Under the pieces are notes generated by a model that worked only from the letters and a program-made list of their open reading frames with translations, did not search any database and was not told the origin of the DNA. From a virus: DNA of 23,958 nucleotides. Position 1 is the stretch's first letter, and each line of letters begins with the position of its first letter. The stretch covers positions 1 through 23,958 of the IMG/VR virus record IMGVR_UViG_3300021335_000092; one strand, written 5' to 3'. Made by a program: the position numbers and the translations under genes. This document shows, one piece after another, positions 1 through 5,420 of the stretch.

Positions 1-465
1 ATATTTGTCCGCCCCCTGGTACCGCTCTATCTCGTAGAAGTCACCCCTCCTCGACAGCACGGGTCGGTACATTACGGCCATGGCCTTGTGCATGTGCTCC
101 CATTTACCTATAAAGGTGTCTAAATCAATGTAGGCCCCGAAACTCATTTTGTCCAGCTGGGGCTCAAACCCGAAGGTTATTTCTACACCGTCCGTCCCGC
201 GGATAGTAAAAAACTTCTCCAACGGCGTTGGCTCATTTAGGCAGCTTAATATCTGCGAAACCGAGAACTCTACCACCCCACTCGGGATGTTCTTTATGTC
301 CTCGTACCTTGCACCAGCAAATATTTCGAGCAGCTTCATCTTTAGGAAGTCCTCAGCATCATCCCCCTCGCCCAGGTTGTCAGATATTTTAAGGTATTTT
401 TGGTAGCTCTGTAGCTCTATGTCTTCTATCGTCTCAGGGACATATAACGTAATATTCTCAGCCAT
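1..465 (-). CDS. Phage tail/morphogenesis protein, partial (possible tail assembly chaperone)
   Basis: An open frame starts at ATG 465 and stays open for 155 codons to the window edge, so the C-terminus is missing. It begins MAENITLYVP and is acidic and helical. Its clearest block is a stretch around residues 100-130 with FGFEPQLDKMSFGAYIDL followed by KWEHMHKAMAVMYRP. I associate that pattern (an FG-Y-DLDT-W--MHKAMA-LYRP signature) with a conserved morphogenesis protein of flavobacterial and marine phages that sits among tail genes. Tail assembly chaperone is my best guess, not a firm assignment. It lies downstream of a 448-base gap, so it probably begins a separate late (structural) transcript running left. 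The frame stays open upstream to a TAA at 625-627 but has no ATG there, so ATG 465 is the preferred start. Confidence 0.75.
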   Translation of the reverse strand, partial: MAENITLYVPETIEDIELQSYQKYLKISDNLGEGDDAEDFLKMKLLEIFAGARYEDIKNIPSGVVEFSVSQILSCLNEPTPLEKFFTIRGTDGVEITFGFEPQLDKMSFGAYIDLDTFIGKWEHMHKAMAVMYRPVLSRRGDFYEIERYQGADKY

Positions 466-913
466 ACTTGGGTAACTATATTTTATAAAATTGTTGTGTA
501 AGGTACGAACAGTTTCAGACTTTTTAGTTATCTTTATGAAGCGAGGATAGCTGACGGTCCTAAACTTGTGTCTCCCCGGCACTTGGATCGAGTAGCTTAA
601 GTCTTCGCAGTAATTGCAACAGTATTATCCTTTATAGCTTTCGATGGCCCCGCTGTTATTCAACCTGCCGAGCATAACTTAAAATTTAAAAGCTATTGGA
701 GGGGCCAAGTATCTACTACCACCCCTAAGAGGGTACCTTAAGTTCTTAGGAAAGAGGCCACCCCCCTGGGGGGGGCTAATCGATTTGGTGTTGAATTCAT
801 AACAGTGGTCTACGTAGCGGCCAGACCTGGAATTTACGTCCCCATCAGAGGGGGTGAAATTAGGCGAGCGGTTGCGGTCTTACTCTCTCGCTCTCTCTGA
901 GTCTCAGCCCAGT
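466..913. other. Hairpin-rich intergenic region
   Basis: There is no convincing gene here on either strand. Several structures stand out: a 7-bp inverted repeat (CCTAAGA 724-730 / TCTTAGG 744-750, 13-base loop), a C6-T-G8 run at 761-775, a CCCC-ATCAGA-GGGG hairpin near 841-853, and a pyrimidine-rich CTCTCT tract near 884-900 (GA-rich on the minus strand). The gap separates the end of the accessory gene block, closed by a terminator at 916-939, from the structural gene starting at 465. It should therefore contain the promoter for that gene, and could hold a packaging or origin-type signal. Which of these is right cannot be told from sequence alone. Confidence 0.55.
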
Positions 914-915
914 GT

Positions 916-939
916 AAAAAAAGGCCCCCGAGAGGGGGC
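916..939 (-). terminator. Rho-independent terminator
   Basis: Read on the minus strand this is GCCCCC-TCTC-GGGGGC followed directly by CTTTTTTT. That gives a perfect 6-bp GC stem, a 4-base loop and a 7-base U run. It follows the stop of the 37-residue membrane protein (946) and ends the leftward accessory transcript. Confidence 0.85.
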
Positions 940-945
940 TGTAAT

Positions 946-1059
946 TCAACCGAAGGCCAGCAGTACAAAAAATATAATTACAAATGCACCCGCGACCCCT
1001 AGAACCGCCGCCAAGACGAGGCGGGCAAGCCCTAGGATTTCAAGCTCTCTCCTACTCAT
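946..1059 (-). CDS. Small single-TM membrane protein (37 aa)
   Basis: This short ORF starts at ATG 1059, eight bases inside the end of the preceding gene (stop 1052-1054), and ends with TGA just before the terminator at 916-939. The protein starts MSRRELEILGLARLVLAAVL and continues with an unbroken hydrophobic stretch to its C-terminus (about residues 12-36). This predicts one membrane span with a short, charged N-terminal tail. Overlap with the upstream gene, a good frame and a terminator immediately downstream together support a real gene. The function is unknown. A small membrane protein in an early-type block could be a superinfection-exclusion or host-takeover factor, but nothing in the sequence proves it. 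Confidence 0.6.
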   Translation of the reverse strand: MSRRELEILGLARLVLAAVLGVAGAFVIIFFVLLAFG

Positions 1060-1282
1060 TGCGCAGCTCCTTTTCGAATTCCTCCATAAGATAAGCTAGG
1101 CCCCAGCTCTCGCAGTAAGCGTAATAAAGCTCTAGTAATACCTCCTTACTGGGTCGGCCATCTAGCAAGTTATAGCCTGAGCCGTAGACCTTACCGGCTT
1201 GAATTACTACTACCTCATCAAACACGGCTGGCGCCAGTATCTCGAATCCTTCTAAATGCTTAAGTATATGTTTACGTGTCAT
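1052..1282 (-). CDS. Hypothetical small protein (76 aa)
   Basis: A 76-residue soluble protein starting MTRKHILKHLEGFEILAPAV. The middle is beta-rich (EVVVIQAGKVYGSG) and the C-terminal half is an acidic helix ending EEFEKELRNE. I do not recognise the family. It follows a 36-base gap containing a UUCG hairpin (1296-1311) after the gene at 1319, and it overlaps the start of the 37-residue membrane protein. The two are probably translated from the same message. Confidence 0.65.
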   Translation of the reverse strand: MTRKHILKHLEGFEILAPAVFDEVVVIQAGKVYGSGYNLLDGRPSKEVLLELYYAYCESWGLAYLMEEFEKELRNE

Positions 1283-1295
1283 AGTATTAAATTTA

Positions 1296-1311
1296 GCCCC
1301 CCGAAGGGGGC
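1296..1311 (-). terminator. UUCG-loop hairpin between two accessory genes (attenuator or terminator)
   Basis: On the minus strand this is GCCCCC-TTCG-GGGGGC, a perfect 6-bp stem with the very stable UUCG tetraloop. It lies between the stop of the upstream gene (1319) and the start of the next one (1282). The following sequence TAAATTTAATAC is A/T-rich but has no clean U run. It may cause partial termination or stabilise the upstream message. Confidence 0.6.
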
Positions 1312-1318
1312 GCGGTTC

Positions 1319-1606
1319 CTACCCGTTTATTAGTGTATCAAGTTCATCCTTTAACTCCTTTTCTCGCTCTAGGCTATTATGTACCCTCTCGACCGAATCA
1401 GAGAAGTGGCCTATCTTTTCGGCTAAGGCATCCAATACCGCCTTAGTGTCCCATAGGGCCTCAAGCTCTTCCTCGATATTCTCGAAGCTGTAGTTGTTTT
1501 GTAGCGTCGTTTTGAGCCCTTTAAACTCTACCGCGGCCCAAGCCTCGGCCTTCGCTGTAATGGTTCCTAAGAATCTCGCTGTTGTCATTTCGTTTTTGTT
1601 TGTCAT
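1319..1606 (-). CDS. Hypothetical helical protein (95 aa)
   Basis: The protein starts MTNKNEMTTARFLGTITAKA. Its C-terminal half is strongly helical and charged (NIEEELEALWD, SLEREKELKDELDTL), which suggests a coiled coil. I chose ATG 1606 because the 22 codons of in-frame sequence above it run through the palindrome at 1621-1636 and look like leader. An alternative start at residue 7 is possible. The family is not recognised. Its leader carries a near-perfect parS palindrome and, further up, TTAACA boxes and TGTTCCAC half-sites, so this small gene has an unusually elaborate control region. Confidence 0.6.
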   Translation of the reverse strand: MTNKNEMTTARFLGTITAKAEAWAAVEFKGLKTTLQNNYSFENIEEELEALWDTKAVLDALAEKIGHFSDSVERVHNSLEREKELKDELDTLING

Positions 1607-1620
1607 TGTCTTTAATTTTG

Positions 1621-1636
1621 TGTTCCACGTGGAACG
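1621..1636. promoter_or_regulatory. parS-like palindrome (15 of 16 matches)
   Basis: TGTTCCACGTGGAACG differs only in its last base from TGTTCCACGTGGAACA, which fits the bacterial centromere consensus TGTTNCACGTGNAACA bound by ParB. It sits in the 5' leader of the gene starting at 1606, about 15 bases from the start codon. A second copy lies at 4018-4033. The sequence match is direct; ParB binding is inference. Confidence 0.55.
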
Positions 1637-1705
1637 GGTTATGTCGCTGTGTGTCTCACATTGACAATACAAGTATATATTTAATAAACCACATATTCAA
1701 GAACT

Positions 1706-1740
1706 TTAACATTTTTAACATTTGTTCCACAATGTTCCAC
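1706..1740. promoter_or_regulatory. Operator-like cluster: two TTAACA boxes and two TGTTCCAC half-sites
   Basis: TTAACA occurs at 1706-1711 and 1715-1720. The octamer TGTTCCAC occurs at 1723-1730 and again at 1733-1740, a 10-bp direct repeat matching one arm of the parS-like palindrome at 1621-1636. On the minus strand, TATACTTG (about 1670-1677) resembles a Bacteroidetes -7 element (TAnnTTTG). The cluster therefore probably controls the gene starting at 1606. Confidence 0.45.
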
Positions 1741-1780
1741 GAAGACAGTAATTTTTAGATCATCAGTAAATTTAAGAGGG

Positions 1781-1817
1781 CCCCCCGAATAAAAAAGCCC
1801 CCGAGTAAAAAAGGCCC
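1781..1817 (-). repeat. Tandem G-run/T-run units (T6ATTCG6 family, decayed terminator arms)
   Basis: On the minus strand this reads as three successive units of a G-run followed by a T-run: GGGGGCCTTTTTT, CTCGGGGGCTTTTTT, then ATTCGGGGGGCCC. Each resembles the loop, 3' arm and U tract of the real terminator at 916-939 but lacks the matching C-rich 5' arm. The core 1781-1796 (plus strand CCCCCCGAATAAAAAA) recurs at 2543-2558 and 3017-3032, and in shortened form at 5944-5957 and 15003-15015. It follows the stop codon of the gene ending at 1829. Confidence 0.55.
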
Positions 1818-1828
1818 CCAGTGTAAAA

Positions 1829-2425
1829 TTAATATTTCCAGCTCTCGCGTATTACCTCCCAAATTATAGCTTGAAACTCGTAGCCTTTTAACCTAAATTC
1901 CTGGGCCGTGTATATGGTAATTTTCTCTATATCTCGGTACCTCTTTTCTGTCAGGCTCTTGGGCTCTCTCATTCGATTAAAGCACGCGCGCCAGTGCCAA
2001 ACGTCGACCGTTACGCGGGCGCTGTTTAGGTGGGCAATATTGCGCACAAAAGACTCAGTTTTAGGCCCCCAGTTTACTGGCTTGCCGTCTAAGATATCGA
2101 AGGCCTTTTGTTTATTGCTGTCGAAGGTGCAGACCTTGACCGAGCTCGGCGGTAGGCCGTCGCGGTGGGCCATTAAGACGCGGGTGGCGTCTTCTAAATT
2201 GCGCGCCCACTTGTTACGCGGAGAGAGTGCCGAAACCACACCAGCAACGAGGTAAGGAGAGACCCCGAAGTGCTCAGCCCTAGACTGGCAAAATTCGTGT
2301 GCCCGCTGGTACCAGTCTCGGCCGCTGTCGTGCTGTTCTATGCTGGCACGCTCATACCAGTAGATTAAATTTTTTCTGATTTTTTTCTTTTGGTAGGCCG
2401 TTAGGCCTTGGTTTGCTTTTGCCAT
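1829..2425 (-). CDS. Conserved phage protein of unknown function (198 aa, DUF7178-like)
   Basis: The start at ATG 2425 (MAKANQGLTAYQKKKIRKNL) is chosen over a longer frame that would run into the promoter at 2447-2475. The protein is helical and carries the block GVVSALSPRNKWARNLEDA (about residues 60-80), then NKQKAFDIL, GPKTESFVRNI and VTVDVWHWRACF, and ends with FQAIIWEVIRESW. I recognise this ordered set (ALSP-W-RN, NK-KA--IL, PKT-SF--NI, VT-D-W) as a widespread phage family of unknown function that I associate with DUF7178; I am unsure of the number. The pattern recalls helix-hairpin-helix DNA-binding folds, but no activity can be claimed. It has its own repeated-type promoter and is followed by terminator-like G/T-run units. 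Confidence 0.75.
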   Translation of the reverse strand: MAKANQGLTAYQKKKIRKNLIYWYERASIEQHDSGRDWYQRAHEFCQSRAEHFGVSPYLVAGVVSALSPRNKWARNLEDATRVLMAHRDGLPPSSVKVCTFDSNKQKAFDILDGKPVNWGPKTESFVRNIAHLNSARVTVDVWHWRACFNRMREPKSLTEKRYRDIEKITIYTAQEFRLKGYEFQAIIWEVIRESWKY

Positions 2426-2446
2426 AATTGAAATAATTTGATACCC

Positions 2447-2515
2447 CAAAACTCGGAATTTAAACAACGCCAAAATGTTAAAGGACTCACAAAGTTTTGT
2501 TAACGCATTTTAACA
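2447..2515 (-). promoter_or_regulatory. Repeated promoter/operator cassette, copy A
   Basis: On the minus strand this reads TTAACATTTTGG, 15 bases, then GAGTTTTG as the -7-like element at 2447-2454. TTTTGG (2470-2475) is the -33-like element. Upstream lies the perfect inverted repeat TGTTAACGCATTTTAACA (2498-2515), 22 bp from the promoter-proximal box (2476-2481). The first TGTTAA of the repeat and the proximal box are two helical turns apart. It drives the gene starting at 2425. Copies occur at 2919-2987, 4049-4094 and 5848-5882. Confidence 0.6.
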
Positions 2516-2542
2516 CTTGACCTATACGCATAGGCGCGCGCA

Positions 2543-2558
2543 CCCCCCGAATAAAAAA
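2543..2558 (-). repeat. T6ATTCG6 intergenic repeat, copy 2
   Basis: Plus strand CCCCCCGAATAAAAAA, identical over 16 bases to 1781-1796 and 3017-3032. It lies between the stop of the 98-residue gene (2598) and promoter cassette A. It is flanked by a GGGCCC palindrome, and on its other side by an alternating G-run/T-rich stretch up to 2590. A short GCGCGCG tract is shared with the copy at 3017. Confidence 0.6.
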
Positions 2559-2597
2559 GGGCCCTTATTAAAGAGCCCCCCTCATTAAAGAGTGCCG

Positions 2598-2894
2598 TTA
2601 TCCGTAAACATAATCCGGCCTAGGTGTCGTGACCACCGCCTTGTAGTAGGCGATGACTTGCTTAAGGCACTGCTCATCATCTTTAACAAGAGCCTCCCAA
2701 CTAGACAAATCTTCGCTATTTTCTAAATCGTGTCTCATTTCCTCGATAGTCTCCGCCAAGCCCTCTAGATGATAAAGCAATGCGTCGTTCTCGTCATCAA
2801 AAACCGCGTTAGACTCTTCGCTATGCATATAGCCGTGATACCTCCAAAGTTCTGCCTCTACGTGTAGGGCTCTTTCTAATAAATTTCTACTCAT
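2598..2894 (-). CDS. Hypothetical acidic helical protein (98 aa)
   Basis: The protein starts MSRNLLERALHVEAELWRYH. It is acidic and helical throughout (GLAETIEEMRHDLENSEDL, WEALVKDDEQCLKQVIAYY) and ends TTPRPDYVYG. I do not recognise the family. It stands alone in its transcription unit, with promoter cassette B (2919-2987) just upstream and cassette A just downstream. Being small, acidic and separately promoted, it fits an early host-modifying protein, which is inference. Confidence 0.65.
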   Translation of the reverse strand: MSRNLLERALHVEAELWRYHGYMHSEESNAVFDDENDALLYHLEGLAETIEEMRHDLENSEDLSSWEALVKDDEQCLKQVIAYYKAVVTTPRPDYVYG

Positions 2895-2918
2895 GTCTTT
2901 TACTTTATTTGTTCACCA

Positions 2919-2987
2919 CAAAGCACGGGAATATATCAATACCAAAATGTTAAAGGACTCACAAAAAAATGTTAATGCGTTTTAACA
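2919..2987 (-). promoter_or_regulatory. Repeated promoter/operator cassette, copy B
   Basis: On the minus strand TTAACATTTTGG (2942-2953) is followed after 15 bases by GTGCTTTG (2919-2926). TGTTAATGCGTTTTAACA (2970-2987) is again a perfect TGTTAA-N6-TTAACA inverted repeat, 22 bp from the proximal box. From about 2941 to 3032 the region closely matches copy A (2470-2558), including GGACTCACAAA, the inverted repeat and CCCCCCGAATAAAAAA. The two intergenic regions are therefore duplicates. Confidence 0.6.
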
Positions 2988-3016
2988 CTAGATCGGTCTA
3001 TACATACACGCGCGCA

Positions 3017-3032
3017 CCCCCCGAATAAAAAA
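3017..3032 (-). repeat. T6ATTCG6 intergenic repeat, copy 3
   Basis: Plus strand CCCCCCGAATAAAAAA immediately follows (in transcription order) the TAG stop of the 49-residue gene at 3034-3036. It is preceded by the same GCGCGCAC tract as copy 2. The position right after a stop codon suits a transcription end or processing signal, but there is no matching 5' arm for a hairpin. Confidence 0.6.
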
Positions 3033-3033
3033 T

Positions 3034-3183
3034 CTAGTCGGGCATATCGAAGTAGCGCCGCCACGTCTCAATGGCCATCCTTCTATTCCACTGGGCCTTT
3101 CTGTAATTACCCGACCGGCCGTATCTGATGTAGGCCTCGTCGTAGCCTCGGGCCTGCTTTTTTATCATCTCCTTATACGTCAT
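3034..3183 (-). CDS. Small basic protein (49 aa)
   Basis: ATG 3183 overlaps the end of the preceding gene (stop at 3173) by 11 bases and the frame runs to TAG 3034-3036. The protein begins MTYKEMIKKQARGYDEAYIR and continues YGRSGNYRKAQWNRRMAIET, with many Arg, Lys, Tyr and Trp residues. It is basic and probably helical, which would fit nucleic-acid binding. The frame is clean, is coupled to its neighbour and stops one base before the T6ATTCG6 repeat. The family is not recognised. Confidence 0.65.
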   Translation of the reverse strand: MTYKEMIKKQARGYDEAYIRYGRSGNYRKAQWNRRMAIETWRRYFDMPD

Positions 3184-3466
3184 TGTGTGCCGTGCATTCT
3201 TCATAAGTTACACATTGCTGGCTAGGATATTCAGAGGCGTAAAACTCATCCTCTGTCATTTTCTCGACAAGAGCCATAGCCTTTTCATTCCAAGCCCAAG
3301 CCCTCTCGTACAACTTTTTAGCCTTAGACCTAAGACTTACTGCTTTCCCAACCCTACCCCGCTTTTGAGCGTAATCAGCCTCCCACTCCAAGTCAGCGGC
3401 CTCTAACTCTAATTCAGTATACTTCTCAGAATACTTGTTTAATCTGTTGATGTAACTTTTTCTCAT
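3173..3466 (-). CDS. Hypothetical helical protein (97 aa)
   Basis: The protein starts MRKSYINRLNKYSEKYTELE and is almost entirely charged helix, with an A/E/K/W-rich core (LEWEADYAQKRGRVGKAVSL, KKLYERAWAWNEKAMALVEK). A coiled coil or helical bundle is likely. A short tail contains two cysteines (QQCVTYEECTAHNDV). It follows the 174-residue gene by an 11-base gap and overlaps the 49-residue basic gene. These three probably form one unit driven from 4049-4094. The family is not recognised. Confidence 0.65.
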   Translation of the reverse strand: MRKSYINRLNKYSEKYTELELEAADLEWEADYAQKRGRVGKAVSLRSKAKKLYERAWAWNEKAMALVEKMTEDEFYASEYPSQQCVTYEECTAHNDV

Positions 3467-3477
3467 ATCTTTATCTG

Positions 3478-4002
3478 TTAAAATTCTCTGAACACACCGA
3501 CCTCAGCATCTATCCATCTAGGGGTAGCAAACCCGACCCTTGTCTCTGTCTTTCTGCGTATCTTAGAGATAACCATATTAACTACCAGCTCCAGTATGAA
3601 CTCAGCCCCGTCGTCCCTACGCTCGGTGTACTCAAAAAGCAAGGCATCTACCAGCTGGCACGCGATTTCATCGCTCTTAAGATACTCAGCGATACGCTCA
3701 ATCCTTTTCTTGTAATCATCCCTTAGGCCGAGGTAATCCCTCTCGTAATAACTATCGGGGTCATCCCTCTCAAAGAAACCATCCTCATAATTTACCGCAT
3801 CAAAGGTGTTGCAAGAGCCATTGTTGTAGTAGTCATAATAGATACTCGATATATCCCCTAGGGCTTGCTCGCCATCGGTTAAGACTATAGACTCATCATT
3901 GTTACGCAACTCAATTCTCTCCCAAATCTTGTGATAATCCTCCTCGTATTTTCCCTTGTGGTTCCAGTACGTGTTTCTTTTGTTGATTTCTGTTTTTGAC
4001 AT
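3478..4002 (-). CDS. Hypothetical acidic protein (174 aa)
   Basis: The protein starts MSKTEINKRNTYWNHKGKYE. It is rich in Asp, Glu and Tyr (SSIYYDYYNNGSCNTFDAV, ERDDPDSYYERDYLGLRDDY). It then has a helical section ending in ELVVNMVISKIRRKTETRVG and a short hydrophobic tail, AEVGVFREF. An A-rich leader (AAATAAAGAAAT) precedes ATG 4002. The 76-base gap upstream carries a parS-like palindrome and a repeated-type promoter. I do not recognise the fold. The strong negative charge could suit a DNA-mimic or inhibitor role, which is speculative. Confidence 0.65.
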   Translation of the reverse strand: MSKTEINKRNTYWNHKGKYEEDYHKIWERIELRNNDESIVLTDGEQALGDISSIYYDYYNNGSCNTFDAVNYEDGFFERDDPDSYYERDYLGLRDDYKKRIERIAEYLKSDEIACQLVDALLFEYTERRDDGAEFILELVVNMVISKIRRKTETRVGFATPRWIDAEVGVFREF

Positions 4003-4017
4003 ATTTCTTTATTTGTG

Positions 4018-4033
4018 TGCTCCACGTGGAACA
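4018..4033. promoter_or_regulatory. parS-like palindrome (15 of 16 matches), copy 2
   Basis: TGCTCCACGTGGAACA differs from TGTTCCACGTGGAACA at only one base (third position). Like copy 1 it sits in the short leader between promoter and start codon, 15 bases from ATG 4002. Two such matches in equivalent positions are unlikely to be chance. Confidence 0.55.
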
Positions 4034-4048
4034 CTGATTTGTTGAGTA

Positions 4049-4094
4049 CAAAGTAAGGCCTTATCTGAACACCAAATTGTTAAGGGTGTGTTAA
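4049..4094 (-). promoter_or_regulatory. Repeated promoter/operator cassette, copy C
   Basis: On the minus strand TTAACAATTTGG is followed after 15 bases by TTACTTTG (4049-4056), matching TAnnTTTG at 7 of 8 positions if nn is free. Two TGTTAA boxes (plus strand 4078-4083 and 4089-4094) are 11 bp apart, one helical turn. The boxes overlap the end of the upstream coding sequence (stop at 4080). Confidence 0.6.
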
Positions 4095-4535
4095 AGTTTT
4101 AAGAATAGTTCGACGGGCACTCTCCTTGGCTTGAAGGCGCATCTTCGTGCTGGTCCTATCGATGGGGTCGGCCCCTATGAGGGCCTCCTTCATCAACTTA
4201 ATGTCCCGCTCTAAAATCTTGAGGCGAACCCTTTTGTCTAGATCAGTAAGGAAACGCTCAAGCACCCCCCCTTTTGTTTTTTCTTCCGCACCTACGTGCC
4301 ACCTATACAGCTCAGCATAACTCTCAAGACCCTCGACCTTCCAGTCGTAAATCCAAAAGAGGTTACCCTTGTGCTCAATAACCCACTCATAATTAATCTT
4401 AGAATTCTCCTCCCCATAGTCGTAAGTAGGCTTGCCAAATGCAATCTCTAGGTCCGAATAAAACTGGTACGAATACCCCCGTAAGCAACCACCAGTCCTT
4501 AGGCCGTCTGCTCTTTTCTTTGATAGTTTTCTCAT
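4080..4535 (-). CDS. Conserved phage protein of unknown function (151 aa)
   Basis: The protein starts MRKLSKKRADGLRTGGCLRG. The N-terminal half contains FGKPTYDYGEENSKINYEW, then LFWIYDWKVEG and YRWHVGAEE. I recognise this FG-PT, W, IYDWK, WH-GG-type succession as a small globular domain seen in phages, with no known function. The C-terminal third is a basic helix (RFLTDLDKRVRLKILERDIK). It starts four bases inside the gene ending at 4532, so the two are translationally coupled. Its last codons contain operator boxes of promoter C. Confidence 0.65.
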   Translation of the reverse strand: MRKLSKKRADGLRTGGCLRGYSYQFYSDLEIAFGKPTYDYGEENSKINYEWVIEHKGNLFWIYDWKVEGLESYAELYRWHVGAEEKTKGGVLERFLTDLDKRVRLKILERDIKLMKEALIGADPIDRTSTKMRLQAKESARRTILKTLTHP

Positions 4536-5125
4536 ATTGTTTGCTGTCTCTTTTTGTATGCTGTTCTTATTTCCTTCTTGTGCTCGTCGCTTAAATACTT
4601 GTGGTCATCCATAAACTGAACCAGCCCATCATCATCATAGACGCCCTCATCAATGTACTCTAAGAGCCTCTCGACGTGGAAACTAGAGCAACCCTCTTTG
4701 TAGTCCCATTCGTTCCAGCTGTCGTACCTAACGCAGTCGGTGACTAAGCCATTCTTATAGTACTCTATACCAGCGAAGTCCATACCAGGCTCGTCATACT
4801 CAAGCCTAATAGTGCAGTCATAAGCCTTGGTTAATACCTCAGCGATACCAACTGGTGGCGCCCACGCGGAGTCACCCCTTACTATCAACTTATTTATATC
4901 TTCATAAACCTCGAGCTCTAAATCCCACCACTTGGTGCCATACTTGTAAAAATCATCGTAAGTCATCTCAGCAAGTGAGTCTTGAACCTTGTCATCACTT
5001 ATAGAGTCACCCCAGTAAGTGAAACAATTAAAGTTGTCGTAAGACTTAAAGAAGTCTGTAATCTTTTCTCGGTCATCCCCGTTCTGAACAGAAATTTCCA
5101 TATAGTTGTAACAATTATTTGCCAT
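4532..5125 (-). CDS. Api92/YubB-like ferredoxin-fold protein (197 aa)
   Basis: The protein begins MANNCYNYMEISVQNGDDRE, the N-C-YN start typical of Api92-like phage proteins (DUF1281/YubB ferredoxin-like domain). The signature continues with KYGTKWWDLELEVYE (about residues 61-75), the GDSAWAPPVGIAEVLTKAYD block, and then LEYDEPGMDFAGIEYY. These match the family pattern W-TKW, F-TAW-PP, and Y-EPG--FAG. The C-terminal part is acidic and variable. Family members occur on phages and plasmids and have no established biochemical role. It has an upstream promoter-like region (5131-5174) and overlaps the next gene by 4 bases. Confidence 0.75.
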   Translation of the reverse strand: MANNCYNYMEISVQNGDDREKITDFFKSYDNFNCFTYWGDSISDDKVQDSLAEMTYDDFYKYGTKWWDLELEVYEDINKLIVRGDSAWAPPVGIAEVLTKAYDCTIRLEYDEPGMDFAGIEYYKNGLVTDCVRYDSWNEWDYKEGCSSFHVERLLEYIDEGVYDDDGLVQFMDDHKYLSDEHKKEIRTAYKKRQQTI

Positions 5126-5130
5126 AGTGT

Positions 5131-5174
5131 AAAGTATATTTTCTGTTAATGCAAAAGTGTTAATGGTCTGTTAA
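5131..5174 (-). promoter_or_regulatory. Divergent promoter/operator cassette, copy D
   Basis: Three TGTTAA boxes occur at 5144-5149, 5158-5163 and 5169-5174; the last two are 11 bp apart. On the minus strand TTAACACTTTTG is followed by TATACTTTA as a possible -7. The spacing is shorter than in the other copies, so this is the weakest member. Confidence 0.4.
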
Positions 5175-5420
5175 ATTAAAATGTACTGGTATTCCGAACT
5201 GCTTTGAGAGGGCCTCCCTTACCTTAGTAATACTGATACCCCACCTCGAGGACATAGCCTCAAAGTCAACGCAGTTGCATTCAATAAAGAGCCAAGCTAT
5301 CTTGGCCCCATCTAACTTACACTCAAACCTAGTGTTGATGTGTTCAAAATCCCCGTCGAACTCCCCCATCTCTAAGACGGTTTGGTCCCCAATCATTGCG
5401 TGTTGTACAAATGTTCTCAT
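5160..5420 (-). CDS. Hypothetical protein (86 aa)
   Basis: The protein starts MRTFVQHAMIGDQTVLEMGE. The C-terminal third (AMSSRWGISITKVREALSKQ) has the look of a helix-turn-helix, with an amphipathic helix, a short turn at GIS and a second helix. This would suit DNA binding but is weak evidence. There are two cysteines in FIECNCVDFE. It overlaps the upstream gene by 4 bases (5417-5420), so it is coupled to it. The family is not recognised. If the HTH reading is right it would be a candidate regulator for the TTAACA boxes. Confidence 0.6.
   Translation of the reverse strand: MRTFVQHAMIGDQTVLEMGEFDGDFEHINTRFECKLDGAKIAWLFIECNCVDFEAMSSRWGISITKVREALSKQFGIPVHFNLTDH

Noticed and set aside
149-406. 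An 85-residue plus-strand frame
   Set aside because: Lies opposite the conserved left-edge gene, whose protein carries a recognisable pattern; this one has none.
466-913. Group I intron or homing endonuclease in the gap
   Set aside because: No intron core motifs could be recognised and no HNH or GIY-YIG pattern is present.
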